Below, one piece after another: positions 1-8,801 of a stretch of DNA of 40,804 bases. The stretch spans positions 16,231-57,034 of the forward strand of contig JAKVAV010000001.1 of the NCBI GenBank assembly GCA_022448105.1, written 5' to 3'. The notes under the pieces were generated by a model. That model searched no databases, was not told the origin of the DNA, and saw nothing but the letters and a program-made list of their open reading frames with translations. A program made the translations under genes and the position numbers. Positions within the stretch are counted from its first letter, which is position 1. Each line of letters opens with the position of its first letter. The stretch comes from Flavobacteriales bacterium. Lineage in GTDB: Bacteria > Bacteroidota > Bacteroidia > Flavobacteriales_D > Cryomorphaceae.

Positions 1-338
1 CCGGGCAATCCCTCATGCGTCGTAGGGTGACCTTGAAGTCTAGTATTAAGCTTTCTGAAAGAAGCCAGCTCCGATACCTCAAAAAATCCGTGTCTGGCCA
101 ATACGCTATACCAGACTGGTGAGATATGACCGTTGGACAAGAAGAAAATATCTTCTCCTATTCCGTCCATGGCAAAATTTTTAGGGTCGTACTTCATGAT
201 TTCGCCATAAAGCGCCACGAGGTAATCGGTGCAACCGAGGCTACCTCCAGGGTGTCCTGAGTTGACGGCGTGAACCATTCTAACTATGTCTCTTCGGACT
301 TGGCTTGCAAGTGATTTTAAGGAGTCAGTTTTACTCAT
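1..338 (-). CDS. Transketolase, N-terminal subunit (partial, 3' end beyond the window)
   Basis: The first 112 residues of a split-type transketolase, read leftward from an ATG at 338 and cut by the window edge. The start MSKTDSLKSLASQVRRDIVR is followed by HAVNSGHPGGSLGCTDYL, the thiamine-diphosphate enzyme signature of transketolase N-terminal halves, and by the conserved DIFFLSNGHISP segment. The enzyme moves two-carbon ketol units between sugars in the non-oxidative pentose phosphate pathway in the cytoplasm. In Bacteroidetes the enzyme is often encoded as two genes, so the C-terminal subunit is probably the next gene to the left (inference). A -7 type promoter box lies 26 bases upstream of the start. 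Only the amino end is visible, so a full-length transketolase cannot be excluded. Confidence 0.88.
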   Translation of the reverse strand, partial: MSKTDSLKSLASQVRRDIVRMVHAVNSGHPGGSLGCTDYLVALYGEIMKYDPKNFAMDGIGEDIFFLSNGHISPVWYSVLARHGFFEVSELASFRKLNTRLQGHPTTHEGLP

Positions 339-363
339 GGAAGATGTATAGAATTGATAAATG

Positions 364-371
364 CAAAATTA
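364..371 (-). promoter_or_regulatory. Putative -7 promoter box of the transketolase gene
   Basis: On the minus strand this reads TAATTTTG, a full match to the Bacteroidetes -7 consensus TAnnTTTG. A transcript starting about 7 bases downstream would have a leader of about 19 bases before the ATG at 338. No good -33 TTTG is seen. Confidence 0.45.
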
Positions 372-470
372 AAACTATGCCAGCACAGATTAGATTTTTT
401 CACAACGATTTATCAAGACTGTGTGTGCATTTCTTAAAAAGATATATCGAAGAATCAAAACTTCTCCAAA

Positions 471-502
471 TTTGGTAAAAACGAAAGCTGCCATTATTTT
501 AG
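471..502 (+). promoter_or_regulatory. Putative promoter of the DUF4190 lipoprotein gene
   Basis: TTTG at 471-474, 20 bases, then TATTTTAG at 495-502, which matches TAnnTTTG at seven of eight positions. The predicted start of transcription near 509 gives a leader of about 24 bases to the ATG at 533. Confidence 0.4.
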
Positions 503-532
503 GCGGATCGATAAACTATCAACTTAATTCCC

Positions 533-1147
533 ATGAAATTTAGTCCTATTTTTTCTTTGTTCGTTATAGGCCTGGTCGGCTTCCTCACTTCCTGCAATAC
601 TACTTCATCACTAGCGGATGGCAAGGTTTTTCAAAAGAGAAAGTATACTAAAGGTTACCACGTAAATCTCCGTAAATCTTTGAAAACCCGCGAGTCAAAA
701 ATTGTGACCGCAGATGCGTACGAAGAGATCGGTCGGGATAAAAGTATCAAATTGCCATCCTTTTCTGCTGAGCCTATCGAACGCAAAGTGGAGGAGAGAA
801 AGCTGATTTTGGCTGCGGCATCTCCTGAGGAGAGAACTCAAGCCTCAAAAAAGTGGACGAGCAACATTTCGCTTCCAACCTTAATTAGTGAGGTGTTTGT
901 AAAGCCTCCTCAAGGTGTTGTAGAGCAGCCCGCACCTGCTGGCGCAATAATTGGTTTTATTTCGGCGATAGTTGGGCTCTTTGTAGCCGGTATTCCACTT
1001 GGTCTTTTGGCGGTCATATTGTGTTCTATTGCTATTGGGAAAATTCAAAAAAACCCAGGCATGAGGGGTAGAGGATTAGCCATTGCTGGAATTATAATTG
1101 GGGTTATTGCTATTGTTGGAGCGCTCATTGTGATCTCAAATATGTAA
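533..1147 (+). CDS. DUF4190-type membrane-anchored lipoprotein, function unknown
   Basis: A 204-residue protein with a lipoprotein signal peptide: a hydrophobic stretch at residues 5-19 ends in the lipobox LTSC, so Cys21 should be lipidated. The middle (about 25-135) is polar, rich in Lys, Glu and Ser, and matches nothing I know. The C-terminal 70 residues contain two hydrophobic segments (about 137-165 and 180-202) separated by a short basic loop with GMRGRGLAIAG. This layout is characteristic of DUF4190, a small two-helix membrane domain of unknown function. The protein would thus be held in the membrane at both ends. It sits alone between the divergent transketolase gene and ychF. The family is common in Bacteroidetes but I can assign no role. 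Confidence 0.75.
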   Translation: MKFSPIFSLFVIGLVGFLTSCNTTSSLADGKVFQKRKYTKGYHVNLRKSLKTRESKIVTADAYEEIGRDKSIKLPSFSAEPIERKVEERKLILAAASPEERTQASKKWTSNISLPTLISEVFVKPPQGVVEQPAPAGAIIGFISAIVGLFVAGIPLGLLAVILCSIAIGKIQKNPGMRGRGLAIAGIIIGVIAIVGALIVISNM

Positions 1148-1174
1148 TGAGTATGCACTCACATTAAAATCCTG

Positions 1175-1182
1175 TAGTTTTG
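1175..1182 (+). promoter_or_regulatory. Putative -7 promoter box of ychF
   Basis: TAGTTTTG matches TAnnTTTG fully. It lies 17 bases before the ATG at 1200 and just after the previous gene's stop, so the leader would be about 11 bases. The -33 element is poor. Confidence 0.4.
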
Positions 1183-1199
1183 CGCTCAAATTTTTAGTC

Positions 1200-2297
1200 A
1201 TGGCGCTCAAATGTGGAATAGTAGGATTGCCGAATGTTGGCAAATCAACTTTATTTAATTGCTTGTCAAATGCAAAGGCGCAGTCGGCAAACTTTCCTTT
1301 TTGCACGATTGAACCAAACGTTGGCACCATCACCGTTCCAGATGAGAGGTTGAATAAGCTAAGTGAACTGGTTAATCCTCAGAAAATCGTTCCTACGACC
1401 ATCGAAATCGTAGACATTGCAGGACTTGTTAAGGGGGCCAGTAAAGGAGAAGGTTTGGGAAACAAATTTCTTGGAAACATACGCGAAACAGATGCTATTA
1501 TTCACGTCTTGAGATGCTTCGACGATGACAACGTAACGCATGTGGATGGATCAGTCGATCCCGTTAGGGATAAAGAGATCATCGATATTGAGCTGCAGCT
1601 CAAAGATTTGGAGACCGTGCAGAAGCGCTCTGAGGCCTTGAATAGAGCTGCCAAGGCAGGAGATAAGACAGCTCAGAAACAGCTTGCTCTACTTGAGAAG
1701 TACAGCGAGGCCCTGGAAGCTGGGAAATCTGCGCGAACAGTGGAGATCGATGATAATAACGTGCTATTTTCCAAAGAGCTACAACTTCTCACCAATAAGT
1801 CGATTCTCTACGTGTGTAACGTAGACGAAGAATCGGTCGCTGAGGGAAATACTTATGTTGATCAAGTTCGCGAGGCCGTTAAAGATGAAAAAGCTGAGAT
1901 TCTCATCATAGGTGCAGCTATTGAGGCAGATATTGCTGAGCTAGAGACCTACGAAGAACGTCAAGAGTTTCTGCACGATCTCGGGTTAGAAGAACCAGGT
2001 GTTAGTAAACTGATTAAGGCAGCTTACGATTTGCTAAACCTGAAGACCTACTTTACCGCAGGTGAAAAAGAGGTGCGAGCTTGGACGATTAAGAAGGGGT
2101 TTACCGCTCCACAAGCGGCTGGTGTCATTCACACAGATTTCGAAAAAGGCTTTATTCGAGCCGAAGTCATCAAATACAAGGACTACATTACCCTCGGATC
2201 AGAATCTGCTGTAAAAGAGGCTGGTAAATTAGGTGTGGAGGGAAAAGAATACATCGTTGAAGATGGCGATGTGATGCACTTCAGATTTAACGTTTAG
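1200..2297 (+). CDS. ychF: Redox-regulated ATPase YchF (Obg family)
   Basis: At 365 residues this is the usual length for YchF/OLA1, an Obg-family P-loop nucleotidase that prefers ATP, binds ribosomes and is linked to stress and redox responses. The P-loop GLPNVGKST starts at residue 8. Switch II reads DIAGLVKGASKGEG and is followed by GLGNKFL. The usual G4 motif NKxD is replaced by NVDE (in YVCNVDEES), the change that relaxes guanine specificity in this family. A coiled-coil insertion lies around residues 125-180. The C-terminal TGS domain shows TIKKGFTAPQAAGVIHTDFE and ends in GDVMHFRFNV. The gene is alone, with 144 non-coding bases before parE. The ATG at 1200 gives the canonical MALKCGIVGLPNVGKST start. 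Confidence 0.97.
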   Translation: MALKCGIVGLPNVGKSTLFNCLSNAKAQSANFPFCTIEPNVGTITVPDERLNKLSELVNPQKIVPTTIEIVDIAGLVKGASKGEGLGNKFLGNIRETDAIIHVLRCFDDDNVTHVDGSVDPVRDKEIIDIELQLKDLETVQKRSEALNRAAKAGDKTAQKQLALLEKYSEALEAGKSARTVEIDDNNVLFSKELQLLTNKSILYVCNVDEESVAEGNTYVDQVREAVKDEKAEILIIGAAIEADIAELETYEERQEFLHDLGLEEPGVSKLIKAAYDLLNLKTYFTAGEKEVRAWTIKKGFTAPQAAGVIHTDFEKGFIRAEVIKYKDYITLGSESAVKEAGKLGVEGKEYIVEDGDVMHFRFNV

Positions 2298-2441
2298 GAT
2301 AAAAACCCAGTATTTTCAGTGCATTCGTGGAAAAGTCTCCGTGATTGTTGATAAAACATGTCAGTTTCAACGTCCTAACGCGGTACTTTAGAGGGTCATA
2401 AATTCTCTCCCTTTTAGTAGTTTAAGATTTGTTAAATATTC

Positions 2442-4316
2442 ATGGCAAACACCGTTGATTACACCGAAGATGACATTCGCTCCCTCGACTGGAAAGAGCA
2501 TATCAGGCTCCGGCCTGGAATGTATATTGGAAAGCTTGGAAACGGAAGCGCATACGATGATGGGATCTATATTCTGATAAAGGAGGTTCTCGATAACTCC
2601 ATTGATGAGTACGTGATGGGGAACGGGAAAAAAATCGAGATCACCGTGAAGGATGGCTATGTTAAAGTGAGAGACTACGGTAGGGGAATTCCGCTTGGTA
2701 AGGTAGTCGACGTGGTTAGTAAGATCAATACTGGGGCAAAATACGATAGTAAGGCATTCAAAAAGTCCGTAGGTCTCAATGGAGTCGGTACGAAAGCGGT
2801 AAATGCTCTTTCTGACTACTTCGAAATTTCATCCTTCAGAGAAGGAGAAGGAAAAAGAGCCGTATTCGAAAGGGGAGAACTCAAAACTGAGGAGACCATC
2901 AAGGCACCTGACGAACGAAATGGAACAAGAGTATATTTTAAACCTGACGCTGAAGTTTTTAAGAACTTTAAGTTTAAGTCCGAATACATTGAACGACTCC
3001 TTTGGAACTACTGTTATCTCAATACAGGTCTTAGTATTTGGTTCAATGGAACCCGTTTTCATTCAAAAAATGGTCTCAAAGACCTCCTCGAAGAGAAATC
3101 ATCCGATGAGCCGCTCTATCCAATAGTACACCTTATCGGAGAAGACATTGAAGTTGCTTTTACCCACACGAGAAGCTATGGTGAAGAGTATTACAGCTTT
3201 GTCAATGGTCAGCATACTACTCAAGGAGGAACCCACCAAGGCGCTTTCAGGGAGGCCTTTGCTCGAGTGGTAAAGGATTTTTTTGGCAAGAACTACGAAC
3301 CTACCGATATTCGATCCAGTGTTTTGGCCTCCATCGCGGTGAAGGTTATGGAGCCTGTCTTTGAGTCACAGACAAAGACAAAACTTGGTTCGCATGAAGT
3401 AGAGCCAGGAGGGAAAAGCATGAGAGCATTTATCGGAGATTTTCTTAAAGAAAAGCTAGATAATTTCCTACACAAGAATCCTGATGTGGCCGAGATCATC
3501 GAAAAGAAGATCAAAGAAAACGAGAAGGAGAGAAAAGATCTAGCCGGAATCCGAAAGCTCGCGAGAGAAAGGGCTAAGAAAGCTAATCTACACAACAAGA
3601 AACTAAGAGATTGCAGAAAACACTATAACGATCCAAAGAGCGGAGAGCAGGGAAAAGAAACCATGCTTTTCATCACAGAGGGAGACTCTGCTTCAGGTTC
3701 GATTACGAAATCAAGAGATGTAAATACTCAGGCAGTTTTCTCTTTGAAGGGAAAGCCGCTTAACAGTTATGGCCTGACGAAGAAGATCGTTTATGAAAAT
3801 GAAGAATTTAATCTCGTCCAGGCTGCGTTAAATATTGAGGACGGTCTCGAAGGACTGCGTTACAACAAAATTGTCATTGCGACAGATGCAGATGTCGATG
3901 GAATGCATATTCGACTATTACTGATGACGTTCTTCCTTCAATTCTTCCCCGACCTTGTAAAGAATAATCACCTCTATATCTTACAGACACCGCTTTTTAG
4001 GGTTCGAAATAAAAAGGAAACGATCTACTGTTATTCCGAATCAGAGAGAATATCCGCTATCGAGAAGATCGGAAAATCTGCAGAGATCACTCGATTCAAG
4101 GGGCTTGGAGAAATTTCGCCTGAAGAATTTAAGAATTTCATCGGTGATGATATTCGTCTGGAACCAGTGGTATTGAATAAGGACTCCCAATTGGCAGAAC
4201 TGCTCAAGTTTTACATGGGTAAAAATACCCAAGAACGCCAAGAGTTTATCATTGAAAACCTCAGGGTGGAAAAAGATGCAGTGGATGAAGCATTGGTAGA
4301 AGAAGTTAACGCCTAA
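2442..4316 (+). CDS. parE: DNA topoisomerase IV subunit B
   Basis: A 624-residue GHKL-ATPase subunit of type IIA topoisomerase, which supplies the ATP-driven gate for chromosome decatenation. The N-terminal ATPase shows [10 protein letters not shown], the Mg-binding [10 protein letters not shown], the RDYGRGIP loop and [16 protein letters not shown]. The transducer domain carries [17 protein letters not shown]. The TOPRIM domain shows the acidic motif [14 protein letters not shown] near residue 408 and [16 protein letters not shown] near residue 485, then [13 protein letters not shown]. The length (well below gyrase B with its insertions) and direct coupling to a ParC-type subunit 8 bases downstream identify it as ParE rather than GyrB. 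The ATG at 2442 follows an AT-rich leader; I could not fix a confident promoter. Confidence 0.95.
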   Translation: MANTVDYTEDDIRSLDWKEHIRLRPGMYIGKLGNGSAYDDGIYILIKEVLDNSIDEYVMGNGKKIEITVKDGYVKVRDYGRGIPLGKVVDVVSKINTGAKYDSKAFKKSVGLNGVGTKAVNALSDYFEISSFREGEGKRAVFERGELKTEETIKAPDERNGTRVYFKPDAEVFKNFKFKSEYIERLLWNYCYLNTGLSIWFNGTRFHSKNGLKDLLEEKSSDEPLYPIVHLIGEDIEVAFTHTRSYGEEYYSFVNGQHTTQGGTHQGAFREAFARVVKDFFGKNYEPTDIRSSVLASIAVKVMEPVFESQTKTKLGSHEVEPGGKSMRAFIGDFLKEKLDNFLHKNPDVAEIIEKKIKENEKERKDLAGIRKLARERAKKANLHNKKLRDCRKHYNDPKSGEQGKETMLFITEGDSASGSITKSRDVNTQAVFSLKGKPLNSYGLTKKIVYENEEFNLVQAALNIEDGLEGLRYNKIVIATDADVDGMHIRLLLMTFFLQFFPDLVKNNHLYILQTPLFRVRNKKETIYCYSESERISAIEKIGKSAEITRFKGLGEISPEEFKNFIGDDIRLEPVVLNKDSQLAELLKFYMGKNTQERQEFIIENLRVEKDAVDEALVEEVNA

Positions 4317-4324
4317 TGATATAA

Positions 4325-6958
4325 ATGGCAGACGAAAACGAAAATAACGAAGAACAGATATTCGAGCCTGGTGATACCCATGCTGAAGAAAAGATTGTCC
4401 CTGTTAAAGGACTCTATGAAAATTGGTTTCTGGATTACGCTTCTTACGTAATTCTGGAACGAGCTGTTCCGGCTATAAATGACGGTTTAAAGCCAGTACA
4501 GCGTAGAATTCTTCACGCCATGAAGGATTTGGATGATGGCCGCTACAATAAGGTGGCTAACATCATAGGACATACCATGAAATATCATCCCCATGGTGAT
4601 GCTTCCATTGGTGATGCCTTAGTACAGCTAGGACAAAAAGATCTCTTGATCGATACTCAAGGAAACTGGGGCAATACCCTCACGGGCGACGGTTCGGCTG
4701 CACCCCGATACATCGAAGCTCGACTCTCGAAATTTGCCCTAGAAGTCGTTTTTAACCACAAGACTACTAAGTGGGGACTTTCTTACGATGGTCGAAATAA
4801 AGAACCGTTTTTCCTTCCGGTGAAATTCCCTCTCCTCTTGGCTCAGGGTGCAGAAGGTATCGCTGTTGGATTGGCCTGCAAGATACTGCCTCATAACTTC
4901 AACGAGCTCATCGATGCAAGTATTGGTGTGCTGCGAGGAAAACGGCCCAATATTCTACCTGATTTCCCAAATGGTGGGATGGCTGATTTTAGCAATTACA
5001 ATGACGGGTTGAGAGGAGGTAAGATCAGGATCCGAGCTAAAATGCGTCAACTCGACAAGAAGACGTTGGTCATCGATGAGATTCCTCACGGAACAACAAC
5101 AGGCTCTTTAATCGAGAGCATCATCAAGGCCAACGACAAAGGAAAAATTAAGATCAAAAAGATCGAGGACAATACGGCCGACAAAGCAGAAATTCTCGTC
5201 CATCTTCCTCCTAATATTTCTCCCGACAAGACCATGGATGCCCTCTATGCGTTCTCCGATTGCGAGGTTAGCATTTCCCCAAATGCTTGCATAATTGAGA
5301 ACGAGAAACCTCGATTCGTAGGAGTCAACGAGATTCTCAAGATCAATACTGAACAAACGGTAGATTTGCTCAAGCAAGAACTGGAGATCCGCAAACGGGA
5401 GCTCGAAGAGCAATGGCATTTCTCAAGCCTAGAAAAGATCTTCATTGAGCATCGTATTTATCGAGACATTGAAGAAGCTGAGACTTGGGAAGAGGTCCTT
5501 GGCAATATCGATTTAGGGTTAAAACCGCACATCAAACATCTCAAGAGAGCTGTAGTTGAGGACGATTTGGTTCGCCTCACCGAAATTAAGATCAAGCGCA
5601 TTTCAAAGTTTGATAGCTTTAAAGCCGATGAGAAGATCGCTGGACTCGAAGCCGAATTGGAAGAAGTACAACATAATCTGGATAACCTAGTAGACTTCGC
5701 GATCGACCACTACAAAAGACTTAAGAAAAAATATGGAGAAGGCCGCGAGCGGAAAACAGAGATTAAAATATTTGATTCCATCGAGGCGGCTAAAGTGGTC
5801 GTGGCCAATAAGAAGCTTTACGTGAATCGCGAAGAAGGATTCATTGGTTACGGTTTGCGCAAAGATGAATTCGTTTCAGACTGTTCCGATATTGACGATA
5901 TCATCGTTTTCCGTAAGGATGGGAAGATGATGGTCACCAAGGTTGATTCTAAAAAATTCGTAGGTAAGGGAATCGAACACGTTGGCGTCTGGAAAAAGGG
6001 CGATAAGCGAACCATTTACAATATGGTTTACCACGATGGCCTTAAAGGAACAGCCATGATGAAGCGTTTTCCTGTGAATAGTATAACCCGAGACAAAGAG
6101 TACGATCTGACTGCGGGAAATAAAGGTTCTAAGCTGCTATATTTCACGGCAAATCCAAACGGTGAAGCGGAAATCATCCAAGTACTTCTCAGACAGAAAG
6201 CCAATCTCAAGAAGCCAAAGTTTGACTTTGATTTTGCCGATTTGGCCATAAAAGGTCGAGCAGCTAAAGGGAATATTCTCTCTAAACATCTCGTCAGAAA
6301 GGTTGAGCTGAAAGAAGTTGGAGCAAGTACTTTAGCACCCAGAAAGATTTGGTTTGATGACATCGTTCAGCGTTTAAACCCAGAGGGTAGGGGAACCTAT
6401 CTTGGTGCATTCAAAGGCGACGACAAGATATTAGCCATCTATCAGAGAGGATATTATAGGATCACTGGGTATGACCTGAGTACTCGTTTTGATGAAGAGC
6501 TCATTCATATTGAAAAGTTTGATCCAGAAATAGTCGTTACTGCGGTTTACTGGGAAGGCGAAAAGAGCCAGTACAATGTCAAGCGATTCCATCCAGAGCT
6601 GTCTTCAAAGCCCGTCGCCTTTATCACTGAGCATAATGATTCCCGATTAGAATTTGCGACCACACATCCCAACCCGGTTGCAAAAATCCAATACGACAAG
6701 AGAAGCAGTGATCAGGAAGATGAGGATGTTGAATTAGCAGAGTTCATCTCCGTGAAAGGCCTTTCTGCCATGGGGAATAGACTTACTGCTCAAAAGGTGA
6801 GAACCATTGATCGTTTTGAACCCGATATCTCAGGGGATGAAACAGCAGAAGAGGCTACAGAGGATGTAAATCAAACAGTTGAGAATGATGGACCTCCTAG
6901 TGATGAGGATCCCCCAGATACTTTAAATGGAGATGGAGAACAGATTACTCTCTTCTAG
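4325..6958 (+). CDS. parC: DNA topoisomerase IV subunit A
   Basis: An 877-residue breakage-reunion subunit, partner of the ParE encoded 8 bases upstream. The winged-helix region shows YASYVILERAVPAINDGLKP and HPHGDASIGDALV. The active-site tyrosine is Tyr129 in AAPRYIEARLSKF. A long coiled coil spans about residues 340-470. The C-terminal part (about 500-790) has repeated strands typical of the beta-pinwheel DNA-wrapping domain, but I see no canonical GyrA box, which fits topoisomerase IV rather than gyrase. The last 45 residues form an acidic Glu/Asp-rich tail ending in QITLF. The stop overlaps the 3' end of the convergent TPR gene by 14 bases. The complex decatenates daughter chromosomes. 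Confidence 0.95.
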   Translation: MADENENNEEQIFEPGDTHAEEKIVPVKGLYENWFLDYASYVILERAVPAINDGLKPVQRRILHAMKDLDDGRYNKVANIIGHTMKYHPHGDASIGDALVQLGQKDLLIDTQGNWGNTLTGDGSAAPRYIEARLSKFALEVVFNHKTTKWGLSYDGRNKEPFFLPVKFPLLLAQGAEGIAVGLACKILPHNFNELIDASIGVLRGKRPNILPDFPNGGMADFSNYNDGLRGGKIRIRAKMRQLDKKTLVIDEIPHGTTTGSLIESIIKANDKGKIKIKKIEDNTADKAEILVHLPPNISPDKTMDALYAFSDCEVSISPNACIIENEKPRFVGVNEILKINTEQTVDLLKQELEIRKRELEEQWHFSSLEKIFIEHRIYRDIEEAETWEEVLGNIDLGLKPHIKHLKRAVVEDDLVRLTEIKIKRISKFDSFKADEKIAGLEAELEEVQHNLDNLVDFAIDHYKRLKKKYGEGRERKTEIKIFDSIEAAKVVVANKKLYVNREEGFIGYGLRKDEFVSDCSDIDDIIVFRKDGKMMVTKVDSKKFVGKGIEHVGVWKKGDKRTIYNMVYHDGLKGTAMMKRFPVNSITRDKEYDLTAGNKGSKLLYFTANPNGEAEIIQVLLRQKANLKKPKFDFDFADLAIKGRAAKGNILSKHLVRKVELKEVGASTLAPRKIWFDDIVQRLNPEGRGTYLGAFKGDDKILAIYQRGYYRITGYDLSTRFDEELIHIEKFDPEIVVTAVYWEGEKSQYNVKRFHPELSSKPVAFITEHNDSRLEFATTHPNPVAKIQYDKRSSDQEDEDVELAEFISVKGLSAMGNRLTAQKVRTIDRFEPDISGDETAEEATEDVNQTVENDGPPSDEDPPDTLNGDGEQITLF

Positions 6959-7913
6959 CTTTTTTATTGGAGCAATGTTCCGAAACCAAAGCTTGGAAGC
7001 TGCTGTCTGATTGATCATCATAGCCTAGTTTAATTGCAGTATCGAAGCATTTACATGCTTTTTCTACCTCATTATTCTCTTCATTCAGTAAAATTTCTCC
7101 CTTGTAGACGTAGGCAAGTGGATTCAAATTGTCGCTGCGGATGGATTGATTGATGTCGTCGAGTGCCCGATCTATTTGACCCAGTTTCAAGTAAGCAAGA
7201 GCTCTATTACTTCGGGCCAATGGTTCGGTGGGGTCATATGCAAGAGCCATATTACAATACTCAAGCGACTGTCTGTAAAAATTGAGATGATTATAGGTAT
7301 AAGCAAGATTAATGAGGATTTCTAAATCTCTTTGATCGTTTTCCATAGCTTTCAATAGAAGGCTTTCTGCTTGTTCGAATTCACCCATTTTCATTGCGAT
7401 CCTGGCAGCCTTTTTGAAACCGCGATTATTTGTTGTATCAAGCTGAAGACTCTCGGAAAAATATTCAAACGCCTCTTCGTTGTCATCTTTATTGTAAAGG
7501 ACTTCACCCAGAAGGGAGCCAGCTCGCGCTTGCTCATACTGAGTCTGCGCCAATATGTATGCAATGTGCGCGACCATGAGGGCTGAGTCTAACTCATTTT
7601 TGTATAAATGACAAAGGCTTTTTCCGATCCAAGGTTCTACGCTCATTCGATCAATTTGCATTGCTCGTTCAAAATCTCTTTTGGCCTTCTTATTCTTTTC
7701 TAAGCCCAAATAGAGGTGGCCTCGTTCCACGTAGTACTCGGCATTTTCTGGTGCAAGCTCAATACCCTTTGTCATCATTTTTACAGCCCAGTTATAATCG
7801 AGTTGAGACTTTGACAACTTGGCCATTTGATGGTACTCAAAGTGAGTTTGTGACCAAGATAATTGAGCGATTAAGGTGAAGGAAGCGAAAAGAAAAAATC
7901 GGGGATAACTCAT
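6945..7913 (-). CDS. Secreted tetratricopeptide-repeat protein
   Basis: A 322-residue protein with a Sec signal peptide (hydrophobic residues 5-18, likely cleavage after SWS before QTHF) followed almost entirely by TPR helices. Recognisable repeats include AKLSKSQLDYNWAVKMMTKG, AEYYVERGHLYLGLEKNKKA, GEVLYNKDDNEEAFEYFSES, LINLAYTYNHLNFYRQSLEY and SNRALAYLKLGQIDRALDDI, about seven or eight units in all. TPR arrays mediate protein contacts; the export signal places this one in the periplasm or at the envelope. No enzymatic domain is visible and the partner is unknown. It is transcribed leftward, is convergent with parC (14-base overlap of coding ends) and is divergent from the hydrolase gene at 7965. 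Confidence 0.85.
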   Translation of the reverse strand: MSYPRFFLFASFTLIAQLSWSQTHFEYHQMAKLSKSQLDYNWAVKMMTKGIELAPENAEYYVERGHLYLGLEKNKKAKRDFERAMQIDRMSVEPWIGKSLCHLYKNELDSALMVAHIAYILAQTQYEQARAGSLLGEVLYNKDDNEEAFEYFSESLQLDTTNNRGFKKAARIAMKMGEFEQAESLLLKAMENDQRDLEILINLAYTYNHLNFYRQSLEYCNMALAYDPTEPLARSNRALAYLKLGQIDRALDDINQSIRSDNLNPLAYVYKGEILLNEENNEVEKACKCFDTAIKLGYDDQSDSSFQALVSEHCSNKKARRE

Positions 7914-7964
7914 TATCGAGAATTCTATGATTCTATATTTACATTGTATAGTCTATTCGGTCTT

Positions 7965-8801
7965 ATGAAAATCCACTCAACCTATCAAGGTGCTTCAGGC
8001 AGAGAGTCCACGTTCGATTTGACCCTTTCCCCTTTACGAAAAAATGGGGATTTGGTTATCTTTTGCCATGGTTATAAGGGTTTTAAGGATTGGGGTGTTT
8101 GGAATTTGGTGGCAGAAAAATTTGCCAATCAGGGGCTGGATTTTCTCAAATTCAATTTCTCACACAATGGCGGAACTGTAGAAAACCCCATTGATTTTCC
8201 AGATGAGCAAGCCTTCGCTGAAAATTCTTATTCAAAAGAACTTGAGGATATCGGTCATATTTGGGAATTGTTGAAAAATGGAATAGCCATAGATGGTGAA
8301 TGCAGAAAGTATAGGTCAGTTCATTTAATTGGTCATAGTCGGGGAGGAGGAGTAGCAGTTTTGGCGGTAGTCAAATATGGATCATTTAAAACCTTAACCA
8401 CTTGGTCTGCCGTGGCTGACTTCGGGGAGCGGTTTAACTTTGATATGGAAAAGTGGAAAGAAACTGGAATTACTCATATTAAGAATGCCCGCACCGGTCA
8501 GATGCTACCACACAATTATTCGTATTACCAAGATTATCTGGCCAACCAACATGCACTTGATATTCTCACCGCTGCTAAAAAGGTCTCTATTCCTTGGCTA
8601 ATTGCTCACGGAGATAGAGATGAAGCCGTAAGTTTCGACAATGCCGAGCGTTTGAATTCGGCAATGGATTCATCAAAATTGCTTCCCGTTCTTCACACGG
8701 GACATACCTTTGGAGCGAGCCATCCGTGGCGAAAAAAAGAGCTGCCCCAAGCCTTAAATGGGTTATGCGAGAAGACAATTGAATTCATAAAAGCTTATTA
8801 G
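7965..8801 (+). CDS. Alpha/beta hydrolase
   Basis: A 278-residue serine hydrolase of the alpha/beta fold. The oxyanion-hole region is VIFCHGYKGFKDWG, the nucleophile elbow is LIGHSRGGG (Ser125), the acid is probably the Asp in AHGDRDEAVS and the catalytic His lies in HTGHTFGASHPW. There is no signal peptide, so it should be cytoplasmic. The family includes esterases, acylpeptidase-like enzymes and dienelactone hydrolases; the substrate cannot be read from the sequence. I chose the ATG at 7965 (MKIHSTYQG) over an in-frame TTG at 7944, because the TTG sits directly against a promoter-like TATATTTA (7934-7941). Its stop overlaps the convergent tsaD stop by 4 bases. Confidence 0.85.
   Translation: MKIHSTYQGASGRESTFDLTLSPLRKNGDLVIFCHGYKGFKDWGVWNLVAEKFANQGLDFLKFNFSHNGGTVENPIDFPDEQAFAENSYSKELEDIGHIWELLKNGIAIDGECRKYRSVHLIGHSRGGGVAVLAVVKYGSFKTLTTWSAVADFGERFNFDMEKWKETGITHIKNARTGQMLPHNYSYYQDYLANQHALDILTAAKKVSIPWLIAHGDRDEAVSFDNAERLNSAMDSSKLLPVLHTGHTFGASHPWRKKELPQALNGLCEKTIEFIKAY

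Noticed and set aside
1136-1333. Minus-strand ORF over the start of ychF
   Set aside because: It lies opposite the conserved YchF start and has no recognisable motifs; a shadow frame.
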